In this document: piece by piece, positions 25,164 to 32,617 of the stretch
Layout: every line of letters starts with the position of its first letter
Numbering within the stretch: the first letter of the stretch is position 1
Assembly (NCBI RefSeq): GCF_007997015.1
Contig: NZ_VOSM01000013.1
Coordinates: 34,839-98,838, forward strand
DNA length: 64,000 nucleotides
From: Lujinxingia vulgaris
Lineage (GTDB): Bacteria; Myxococcota_A; Bradymonadia; Bradymonadales; Bradymonadaceae
Direction: 5' to 3'
Translations under genes and position numbers: made by a program
The notes under the pieces: model-generated
Told to the model about the DNA's origin: nothing
Databases searched by the model: none
The model's input: the letters and a program-made list of their open reading frames with translations, nothing else

Positions 25164-25904
25164 TCAACTTCCCGGCACTTCCACCCAGAACCAACCCCGC
25201 AGATCGCCCTCGGCATAGCCGGTGGCCCGGTCTTCGGGATAGTAGGTCTCGATCGCCCGGGCGACCTGCGGCGCCAGCGACTCTCGCTCTCCGTGGCAGG
25301 TAAGACACGGCGCGGCGATGCGAATCGGGCTGAGCACCGCAAGCTCCTGCTGTGGCCCCACGCCCACCCGCTCCTCACCCGCCTCGTTGGCCATCGCGGC
25401 GGCCCACTGCGGCGGCTGGTTGTCGGCGTTTCGCAGCTTTTCGGAAAAACGTCCGATGCGCACCCCGTGCTCGCGGCCCACCTCCGCAGTCAGCACCCCC
25501 GCCTCACGATGACAGACCTCCACCGCCGCCGGCGCGCCCTTCTCCTGCACCACCCCCATCACTCGCCCCATCAGGGTGCTCGCCAGGGCCTGACGCGCTT
25601 GCCGGGCCCGCTCCAGCTGCGACTGCTGGTCGGGGCTCAGGCGCTCCGCTTCCAGCTGACTCCAGCCCGCGGGCAGCGTCTCGCCCCCCTCATCGCCCGC
25701 TTCTTGCGTGGTGGCCGGCGCAGAAGCGCCCTGCTGCTGTGCTTCACCCTCGGCGATCTCGGTCCCGGGAGCCTCCTCACCCTCCTGCGTTGATGCTGGC
25801 GAGCGCTCGCACGCGCCCAGCAGCAGCGCGCCTGCCAGCATCGCCACGCTCAAAAGCGACGATCGTTTCCACGCGTTTCCCGAACTTCCGCCAGCACGCT
25901 TCAC
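25164..25904 (-). CDS. DUF3365-domain c-type haem lipoprotein
   Basis: 246 aa using the GTG at 25904, which sits six bases from GAGGAG. An ATG at 25910 touches that site directly and an ATG at 25928 lacks one. Lipoprotein signal VAMLAGALLLGAC, then a 50-residue Gln/Glu/Ala linker. The C-terminal ~150 residues match DUF3365 (Tll0287-like): VCHREAGVL, GVRIGRFSEKLRNADNQPP and the haem c site CLTCHGE. Related domains are redox or gas sensors, here without a fused kinase. Probably periplasmic and membrane-anchored. Confidence 0.82.
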   Translation of the reverse strand: MKRAGGSSGNAWKRSSLLSVAMLAGALLLGACERSPASTQEGEEAPGTEIAEGEAQQQGASAPATTQEAGDEGGETLPAGWSQLEAERLSPDQQSQLERARQARQALASTLMGRVMGVVQEKGAPAAVEVCHREAGVLTAEVGREHGVRIGRFSEKLRNADNQPPQWAAAMANEAGEERVGVGPQQELAVLSPIRIAAPCLTCHGERESLAPQVARAIETYYPEDRATGYAEGDLRGWFWVEVPGS

Positions 25905-26114
25905 GGGCATCTCCTCATAAAAATCCATCCCACACACCGTTCAAGAACTCGCCGACGTCACTCGCCAGGCAGCGCATGCCACCTAAAGCGCGCAGCCTCC
26001 GATCTCTTATAAGAAATAGAATGAAAAAGATCAGACGCCATGCAGGTCCCGTCGCATCCCTGGCCGGCCCACAACCTCAGCTCGCCAGCATCGCGGCAGC
26101 GGGCCTCAACGACC

Positions 26115-26483
26115 TCACCCGCCAAAGAGCTTTTTGAAAAATCCCGGCGGACGGTCCGGGTTGATGCGCTGCGCCAGAGACACGATCTGCGCGGCGCTCT
26201 TCGCCCCGATCGAGACCTCCTGGATCTGTCCCTCCCGCACCGCGATGAGTGTCGGAAGGCTGCGCACGTTAAACGCCCGGGCAAGCGCCGGGTAGGTCTC
26301 GGTATCGAGCTTGTAAAACGCCACCGGCTGGTCGGCCATCTGCTCGGCGGCCGCCTCAAACTGCGGGGCCATCATCTTGCAGGGGCCGCACCATCCCGCC
26401 CAGAAGTCGATCAGCGCGGCCGGACCGCCTGGCTCCATGATCGCCTCAACCTCGGCCTGCGTCGTCAGTTCTTTCACCGTCAT
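26115..26483 (-). CDS. trxA: Thioredoxin
   Basis: 122 aa from the ATG at 26483 with AAGGAGA upstream. The active site is WCGPC (Cys32, Cys35) preceded by LIDFWAG, and the cis-Pro motif is SLPTLIAVREG. There is no signal peptide, so it is cytosolic. The C-terminal 20 residues (RINPDRPPGFFKKLFGG) extend beyond the usual thioredoxin end, a tail seen in co-chaperone-like thioredoxins. The gene is monocistronic; the 210 bp between it and the DUF3365 gene show no signal I can name. Confidence 0.92.
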   Translation of the reverse strand: MTVKELTTQAEVEAIMEPGGPAALIDFWAGWCGPCKMMAPQFEAAAEQMADQPVAFYKLDTETYPALARAFNVRSLPTLIAVREGQIQEVSIGAKSAAQIVSLAQRINPDRPPGFFKKLFGG

Positions 26484-27022
26484 GGCGTACTCTCCTTAAG
26501 GGGGATGAAGCTCAAGGCTTTTGAACTCAAGGATAGCGTTGAGCAAACTTCATACCACGACGCTCTTGAGCAGATCGCTCACCGGCGAGGGTCAAACACC
26601 TCGCCAGGTGAAAAAAGATGTGTGCGGGACGCAAAATCCCGTCAACACTCACGATACTAAGAGTACGGGCTCGTGATGGAACCACCTCTTATGCAGAAGA
26701 GGTGGAAGAGCGAGGACCGGAGAGCACCATCTGTAGCGCGCAGTTTTGAAACGTATGTCGCAGAATTGAAACAGTTTTGCGACGTGCGGGGCCTTCCACG
26801 GGGCTCTTGAAACAGGCCCGTTTCGGCCGACCTTCCCACCGCCTTCACCCACTCGGGGCAGGGGGTAGGCCGATGTAGGTAACATGTTGCAATTTCAGCG
26901 GGCTTTTGATTATGGTGCCCGGCACTTCGATGGACATCGACGCGCGGCGTCATGGCGTACCGCCGAGTCTGCGCGTTCCACGATAACCTGCGTTTTTTGC
27001 ATCTTCTTTTGAGAGACTCTTT
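26484..27022. other. Divergent intergenic region, no gene seen
   Basis: 539 bp between thioredoxin (minus) and the peptidase (plus). It contains promoter space for both. A GAAACAGGCCCGTTTC inverted repeat lies at about 26811-26826. Longer open frames across it run antisense to the peptidase gene and lack ribosome sites. None of the window's repeat families occurs here. Confidence 0.4.
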
Positions 27023-28549
27023 ATGGCGATGAACACCAAGCAGTGGTGGTTGCTGGCGATCGGCGCGAGCCTCGTGCTGGCGAGCTGTGGCGAAGGCACC
27101 GAGGTCGAGGGGCCGAACACCGACAACGGCGCCGTCTTCGCGCCGCCGCTCGAAAACCTCGACACCCTCCTCGATGGCGCGCCCGAGAACGCCTCGCTTC
27201 AAAACGAAGCCAAGGGCGATGAGGTTTTTGCGCCGACCAACTACGATCTGATCGCGCTGCAGTCGCCCACCGCCAACCAGGGAAGCCGAGGGGTCTGCTC
27301 GATCTTTGCGGCCGTCGCCCTGATGGAGCACCTCTACATCAAGGAAGGCACCTACCCCGACAAAGACTTCTCCGAGCAGTACCTGCAGTGGTCGGCGAAG
27401 TTCGAGGTTAACTCCTTCCCCAACACCTCCGGCTCCAGCTCCACCTACAACCTGCGCGCGATCAGCGACTTCGGGATCGTCGAAGAGGCCTTCTGGCCCT
27501 ACGAGTCGCGTCCCTGGGGCGCCTCCGACGATGAGCGCTGCGTGGGCGATGAGGCCGAGCGCCCCACCGAGTGCCACACCAACGGGCACCCGCCTCAGGA
27601 GGCCGTCGACGCCGAGAAGTGGAAGCTTCCCTCGAGTCGCTGGATCTCCACGCGTGAGCGCGACATCAAAGCGATCATGAAGAATAAGGGCACCGCGGTG
27701 GTCGCCGGCGGTGACTTCTTCTACCAGTCGTGGAACCACGGTGCCTCCTCGCTTCCGACCAACAGCGAGTACGCCCGCAAAGGCTACGTCCTCTACCCCA
27801 ATGAGGCCGACAAGGCCGACAGCCGCGAGCGGCCGGCCGGTCACGCCTTCCTGCTGGTGGGCTGGGACGACACCCTGACCGTGGAGCGCCTCGATGAGAA
27901 TGGCGAGGTGATGCTCGATGAGAATGGCGAGCCGCTCACCGAGACGGGCTTCTTCATCTTCAAAAACAGCTGGGGCACCGGCAGCTGGGGCACCGATCAC
28001 GCCGACGAGCGCATGCCCGACGGCTACGGCTACATCTCCTACCGCTACGTCGAAGAGTTCTTGAGCGCTCGCGCCACCGACATCCCGGTGTTTGAAGAGC
28101 CGGAGCCCGAGCCCGAGCCCAACCCCGATGATGTCTGTGGCGAGACCCTCAGCTGCCGGGAGGATAGTTGCGTTGACTCTCCGCTCTGTGATGGGGAATG
28201 GGAGAGCTTCTCGAACCTTGATGAGTTCGAGATTCCCGACAACGATCCCAACGGCGTGATCAGCACCATCGAAGTTCCCGGCGAAGGTCCCGCTATGGAA
28301 GTTCAGGTCGATTACATCATCGAGCACTCCTACGCCGGGGATCTGGAAGTTCGTCTCTTCATCCCCAGTGGTGAGCATGTCGTTCTGCAGGAAGCCGACC
28401 AGGCTGCGGGTACCGAGCTTGAGGGCAGCTTTATTGTCACGAGTCTGCAAGGTGAGGAGACCGGAGGAAACTGGTCGTTGCAGGTGGTCGATAGCTTCGG
28501 CGCCGATACCGGCGTGGTTCTGGGATGGCAGTTGACCATCCTCCGCTAA
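27023..28549 (+). CDS. Papain-like (C1) cysteine peptidase lipoprotein with proprotein-convertase P-domain
   Basis: 508 aa. Lipoprotein signal with lipobox LASC (Cys22). The C1 catalytic set is complete: Gln86 and Cys92 in NQGSRGVCSIFAAV, His274 in GHAFLLVGWDD, and Asn315 in FKNSWGTGSWG. After an EPEPEPEPNP linker and a Cys-rich spacer, the last ~110 residues form a P/homB domain (GVISTIEVPG, HSYAGDLEVRLFIPSG, GNWSLQVVD). P-domains normally accompany subtilases and other exported peptidases. It is predicted to be a surface-anchored secreted protease. There is no obvious long inhibitory propeptide (residues 23-80 are short and acidic). Confidence 0.9.
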   Translation: MAMNTKQWWLLAIGASLVLASCGEGTEVEGPNTDNGAVFAPPLENLDTLLDGAPENASLQNEAKGDEVFAPTNYDLIALQSPTANQGSRGVCSIFAAVALMEHLYIKEGTYPDKDFSEQYLQWSAKFEVNSFPNTSGSSSTYNLRAISDFGIVEEAFWPYESRPWGASDDERCVGDEAERPTECHTNGHPPQEAVDAEKWKLPSSRWISTRERDIKAIMKNKGTAVVAGGDFFYQSWNHGASSLPTNSEYARKGYVLYPNEADKADSRERPAGHAFLLVGWDDTLTVERLDENGEVMLDENGEPLTETGFFIFKNSWGTGSWGTDHADERMPDGYGYISYRYVEEFLSARATDIPVFEEPEPEPEPNPDDVCGETLSCREDSCVDSPLCDGEWESFSNLDEFEIPDNDPNGVISTIEVPGEGPAMEVQVDYIIEHSYAGDLEVRLFIPSGEHVVLQEADQAAGTELEGSFIVTSLQGEETGGNWSLQVVDSFGADTGVVLGWQLTILR

Positions 28550-28573
28550 ACCCTGCTACGATCGTAGAATCGA

Positions 28574-28608
28574 AAACCCCGGAGCGGCTCGCCGCTCCGG
28601 GGTTTTTT
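28574..28608 (+). terminator. Rho-independent terminator after the peptidase
   Basis: Stem ACCCCGGAGCGG / CCGCTCCGGGGT with a short loop and a T6 tail, 25 bp after the stop codon. Confidence 0.93.
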
Positions 28609-28627
28609 ATTGGGATTTTGGTGGGTT

Positions 28628-28925
28628 TGCACAACCGAGGGTTGGTCATCTCCGTCGCAGCATCGGGTCGAGATGCACGACCGGGGGTCGGTCATCTTCG
28701 TCGCAGCATCGGGTTGAAATGCACGACCGAGGGTTGGTCATCTCCGCCGCAGCATCACGTCGAAATGCACGACCGAGGGTTGGTCATCTTCGTCGCAGCA
28801 TCGGGTCGAAATGCACGACCGAGGGGCGGTCATCTTCGTCGCAGCATCGCGTCGAAATGCACGACCGAGGGTCGTGCAACATCGCGAAAAATCACCGAAA
28901 CGTCCGACCGAGGGACGGACATCTT
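28628..28925 (+). repeat. 46-bp tandem array, six to seven units
   Basis: Cores (ACGACCGAGGGTTGGTCATC and variants) start at about 28633, 28679, 28725, 28771, 28817, 28863 and 28906; steps are 46 bp five times, then 43. The spacer is CGTCGCAGCATCGGGTCGAA plus ATG. Core variants include GGGGGTCGG, GAGGGGCGG and GAGGGACGG. It lies between the peptidase terminator and the acyl-CoA synthetase. Confidence 0.92.
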
Positions 28926-29028
28926 CGCGGACGCTGGCGCGCGCGAGTCGGGCGATTTACACTCCCCCTATACGACACGCACCACAGCCCGGCTCGTTTG
29001 CAACCCCCGCCCCATCTGGAGGACGAAG

Positions 29029-30834
29029 ATGCGCGACACGGTGATCGATCGCTTCTTTCAGCAAGTGGACCGTCGAGGTGACTCGCCGGCGATGTATTTC
29101 AACGAGAGGGGCGTCTGGCGGGCCATCTCGTGGGCGGAGTATGGCCGCCGCGCCCGAGACTTCGCCGGGGCGCTGGTCGCGCTGGGGGTTGAGGCCGGGG
29201 AGCGCATCAACATCTGTGGCTTCAACTGCCCGGAGTGGGTACTCGCGGATGTCGGCGCGATGATCGCCGGCGTGGTCCCCGCGGGCATCTACCACACCGA
29301 CAGCGCCGAGCAGATGGCGTACATCGCCGACCACTGCCGCGCGCGGGTGCTCGTGCTTGAAGACAAGGTCCAGTGGGAGAAGGCCGCCGGGATCATCGAC
29401 GAGCTGGAGCATCTTCTGCAGGTCGTGATGATCCGCGACGCCGAGTTGGTTGACGATGGGCGAGTGATCAGTTTCGACGCCTTTTTGAAGCGCGGGCGCG
29501 ATTTTCAGGACGAGGTCGACCGCCGCATGGAGGCCCTGGTCGGCCAGGAACTGGCGACGTTGATCTACACCAGCGGCACAACCGGAGCGCCCAAGGGGGT
29601 GATGCTCAGCCACGACAACCTGGCCTCCACCGCCAACATGGCCTTTGAGGTCGTGGGCGACGCGCTCATCGGTGAGACCGGCGCCGGACCGGGCGACTGC
29701 GTCGTCTCCTACCTTCCGCTCTCGCACATCGCCGAGCAGATGTTCACCATTCACCTGGCCATAACCCTGGGCTACCCGGTCTACTTTGCCGAGAGCGTCG
29801 AGAAGTTGCGCGACGCGCTGGTGGAGGCGCGCCCCACGCTCTTCTTTGCCGTGCCGCGGGTCTGGGAGAAGTTCCGCGCGGTGCTCGAGAACCGCCTCAA
29901 TGAGGCCACCGGGCTCAAGGCCTCGATCGTGCGCTGGTCGCGCGAGGCGGGCGTGGAGGCCGGGCACGACATTATCGAGCACGGCGCCCCCCGCGGCGTC
30001 ACCGCGCTTCGCTACGCGGTGGCCCGAAAGCTCTTCTTCGACAAGGTCGCCGAGCCCATCGGGCTTGACCGCCTGCGCCTGGCGATCAGCGCGGCGGCCC
30101 CCATCGGCGCCGATGTGCTGGAGTTTTTTATGGGCCTGGGCATCGTCATCCGCGAGATCTACGGCCAGTCCGAGGGCACCGGCCCCACCACCATGAACTA
30201 CCCCCGCGCCGGCCTGAGCAAGCTCGGCACGGTGGGGCGCGCGATGCCGCGGGTCGACATCGCGATCGCCGACGATGGCGAGATCCTTTTTCGCGGCCCC
30301 AACGTCTTCATGGGCTATTTTGAAGATCCCGAAAACACCGCCGAGACCCTCGTCGATGGCTGGCTGCACTCCGGCGACATCGGCAGCCTCGACGCCGACG
30401 GCTTTTTGAAAGTCACCGACCGAAAGAAGAACATCATCATCACCTCCGGCGGCAAGAACATCGCACCCGCCCCCCTGGAGGCTCGCCTCAAAGAGCTCGA
30501 TGTGATCAGTCAGGCAGTCGTCATCGGCGACCAGCGCAAGTATCTAAGCGCTCTTCTGACCCTGGACCCCGATCTCGCACCGGCCTTTGCCAGAAAGCAC
30601 GACCTCCCCACCGACCTCCGCCAGCTGGCCGACGACCCCGAGTTTCAAGCCCACATTCAGGGGCATATCGACCGCATCAACCGCAAGGTCGCCCGGGTGG
30701 AGACCATCAAACGCTTCACGCTGCTGCCCGATGATTTTGATGAGGCCCGCGGCGAGCTGACGCCGACGCGGAAGTTGAAACGTCGGGTGATCTCGGAGCG
30801 TTACGCGGCCCAGATCGACGCGATGTACGGGTAG
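29029..30834 (+). CDS. Long-chain-fatty-acid-CoA ligase (AMP-forming)
   Basis: 601 aa from the ATG at 29029, with GGAGGA eight bases upstream. Adenylation motifs: the P-loop TLIYTSGTTGAPKGVML, then YGQSEGTGP, then WLHSGDIGSLDADGFLKVTDR with the hinge and Arg, and GGKNIAPAPLE. The first 60 residues and the size fit FadD15/ACSL-type ligases that activate long-chain fatty acids with ATP and CoA. Most of the protein is cytosolic or peripheral. It converges on a PlsC acyltransferase gene, consistent with a shared lipid theme but not an operon. Confidence 0.93.
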   Translation: MRDTVIDRFFQQVDRRGDSPAMYFNERGVWRAISWAEYGRRARDFAGALVALGVEAGERINICGFNCPEWVLADVGAMIAGVVPAGIYHTDSAEQMAYIADHCRARVLVLEDKVQWEKAAGIIDELEHLLQVVMIRDAELVDDGRVISFDAFLKRGRDFQDEVDRRMEALVGQELATLIYTSGTTGAPKGVMLSHDNLASTANMAFEVVGDALIGETGAGPGDCVVSYLPLSHIAEQMFTIHLAITLGYPVYFAESVEKLRDALVEARPTLFFAVPRVWEKFRAVLENRLNEATGLKASIVRWSREAGVEAGHDIIEHGAPRGVTALRYAVARKLFFDKVAEPIGLDRLRLAISAAAPIGADVLEFFMGLGIVIREIYGQSEGTGPTTMNYPRAGLSKLGTVGRAMPRVDIAIADDGEILFRGPNVFMGYFEDPENTAETLVDGWLHSGDIGSLDADGFLKVTDRKKNIIITSGGKNIAPAPLEARLKELDVISQAVVIGDQRKYLSALLTLDPDLAPAFARKHDLPTDLRQLADDPEFQAHIQGHIDRINRKVARVETIKRFTLLPDDFDEARGELTPTRKLKRRVISERYAAQIDAMYG

Positions 30835-30857
30835 AACGTCGAGGCGCGGCGTGGCAG

Positions 30858-30975
30858 ATGCACGACCGAGGGTCGGACATCATCGCCACACAGCGCGGGC
30901 AAAGTGCACGACCGAGGGTCGGACATCATCGCGCATCATAGTACCGAGATGCACGACCGAGGGTCGGACATCATC
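30858..30975 (+). repeat. Palindromic core array, three copies
   Basis: GCACGACCGAGGGTCGGACA then TCATCGC, with cores at about 30864, 30910 and 30955 (46 and 45 bp apart). It fills the 145-bp gap between the convergent ligase and acyltransferase genes and touches the stop of the latter. Confidence 0.9.
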
Positions 30976-30979
30976 GCGC

Positions 30980-32002
30980 TCAGATGAAGCGGTTGGCCCC
31001 TTTGACCTTGCCCTCATGACCTTCCAGGCGCTGGTGGCGCTCGTCGAGCAGGTCGTTGATGCGATCCATCACCAGATCGGTCATCCCCCGGAACGCCTCG
31101 GCGTGGTCGCGCTCGGCTTCCAGGGTGAAGGGGGTGTAGTCCTCCTCGATCGCAAAGGGCTTAAGATCGCCCTCGGGCGTCATCGGCTCGCCCAGGCGAT
31201 ACACGATCGTGCCGCCGCTGGAGAGGGGGCTGTTGCCCGGGTAGGCCAGGTCGGAGCCGTTGCAGCCCACCGGCACCACGGTCGCCTTCATGCGCAGCGC
31301 CATCTGCGCAAGACCGGTGCGGCCCTGCTGCAGGCGCACCGAGCGGGTGCCCTCGGGGAAGACGAGCACGTGCAGGCCGATGTCGAAGGCCTCTTCGTTC
31401 AGCTCAACGAAGCGATCCATCATCTGCTTAAACAGCTCCGCGATGCGTTCGAGGTAGTTGTGGGTCTGCGGATCGAAGTTCAGCCCGAGCAGGTCGCGGG
31501 GCGTATCGAGCAGGGCCACCACATCGGAGAGGACGCCTTCCTCGGCGGCCTTCTCACGCAGCGCGCGGGTGTCGGTGCTGCCGCTGTCCACCGCCTTACG
31601 CACCATGCGGTAGGCGCGCTCGGCCGGCGGCCTCCCCAGCAGGCGCACGGCGTCGGCGGTGATCAGGTAGCCGCGGGAGGGCACCGCCAGGTTGTTCATC
31701 TTGATCATGAAGGTCTGAATCGCCGGGTTGTTGTAGTACTTCCCCTTGACCCAGGTCGTGGTAAACATCCCCTCATCGCGCCAGAGCCGCCACTGGAAGG
31801 GCCAGTAGTTGTAGCGGTCGGTATGGTTCATCGCGAAAATCACCGGCCGGTCGCGCGGCAACTTCTCCATGCCCTCAATGCGGATGTCGGTGCGCGTCAG
31901 GGGATTTTTGAAGTTCGGCGTGAGCACGCCAGACGCAAAGATCACCTGGCCCATCGGTCGGCGAGTCAGGGAGATGGCGTTGAGGGTATCGAGGGTGAGC
32001 AT
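30980..32002 (-). CDS. 1-acyl-glycerol-3-phosphate acyltransferase-like (PlsC family)
   Basis: 340 aa from the ATG at 32002; earlier in-frame starts would add a poor N-terminus. Motif I is AMNHTDRYNYWPF (the NH..D box, spaced unusually because Asp follows after one residue). Motif III is VLVFPEGTRSVRLQQG, and motif IV is VVPVGCNGSDL. The chain is longer than a plain PlsC because of an insertion around residues 130-200. It would move an acyl group to lysophosphatidate or a related acceptor at the membrane. Start and substrate are uncertain. Confidence 0.82.
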   Translation of the reverse strand: MLTLDTLNAISLTRRPMGQVIFASGVLTPNFKNPLTRTDIRIEGMEKLPRDRPVIFAMNHTDRYNYWPFQWRLWRDEGMFTTTWVKGKYYNNPAIQTFMIKMNNLAVPSRGYLITADAVRLLGRPPAERAYRMVRKAVDSGSTDTRALREKAAEEGVLSDVVALLDTPRDLLGLNFDPQTHNYLERIAELFKQMMDRFVELNEEAFDIGLHVLVFPEGTRSVRLQQGRTGLAQMALRMKATVVPVGCNGSDLAYPGNSPLSSGGTIVYRLGEPMTPEGDLKPFAIEEDYTPFTLEAERDHAEAFRGMTDLVMDRINDLLDERHQRLEGHEGKVKGANRFI

Positions 32003-32142
32003 GGGAACCGTGCGAAGGGGGAGGGGTAAATCGGGGGTGGACCCACGGGGGGAAAACGCGCGAAAGGTAGCACAGCCCCCGGCGCAAAAGTAGCCGCGCG
32101 AGGGCCATTCGGACCACCTTTGCCTCAACGAAAAGGAGCGGT

Positions 32143-32589
32143 ATGCGAGCATTGATTCAACGCGTTCATCAGGCCCGGGTCGAGGTCGATGACGAGACGA
32201 TCGGCCAGTGTGGGCGCGGACTTCTCGTCCTTCTGGGCTGTGGCGAGGGCGACACCGAGGAGGATCTCGATTACGTCTTTGAGAAGGTCATCAACCTGCG
32301 CATCTTCGAGGATGAGGCCGGCAAGATGAACCTCTCCTTGCTCGACATCGGCGGCGAACTTCTGGTGGTGAGCCAGTTTACGCTCTACGCCGACACTCGC
32401 CGCGGGCGCCGCCCCAGCTTCGTGGAGGCGATGAAGCCGGAGCCGGCCGAGGCGATGTACGAGGACTTCGTGGCCCGCGCTCGCCAGCGCGGCATCACCA
32501 CCGGCACCGGGAAGTTCGGCGCGATGATGAACGTCTCGCTGACCAACGCCGGGCCGGTCACGATCATGATCGACAGCCGCGCGCGCTGA
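32143..32589 (+). CDS. dtd: D-aminoacyl-tRNA deacylase
   Basis: 148 aa, full length for Dtd, from the ATG at 32143 with AAAGGAG upstream. The catalytic signatures are [17 protein letters not shown] and [19 protein letters not shown]. It removes D-amino acids (and Gly from tRNA-Ala) from mischarged tRNA in the cytosol. It is divergent from the acyltransferase across a 140-bp promoter gap. Confidence 0.97.
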   Translation: MRALIQRVHQARVEVDDETIGQCGRGLLVLLGCGEGDTEEDLDYVFEKVINLRIFEDEAGKMNLSLLDIGGELLVVSQFTLYADTRRGRRPSFVEAMKPEPAEAMYEDFVARARQRGITTGTGKFGAMMNVSLTNAGPVTIMIDSRAR

Positions 32590-32617
32590 GTTTTTTCAAC
32601 GCCAGCCTGGTCGCATC

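Noticed and set aside
28525..29028. N-terminal extension of the acyl-CoA ligase
   Set aside because: It would start inside the peptidase gene and cross its terminator and a repeat array; GGAGGA precedes the ATG at 29029.
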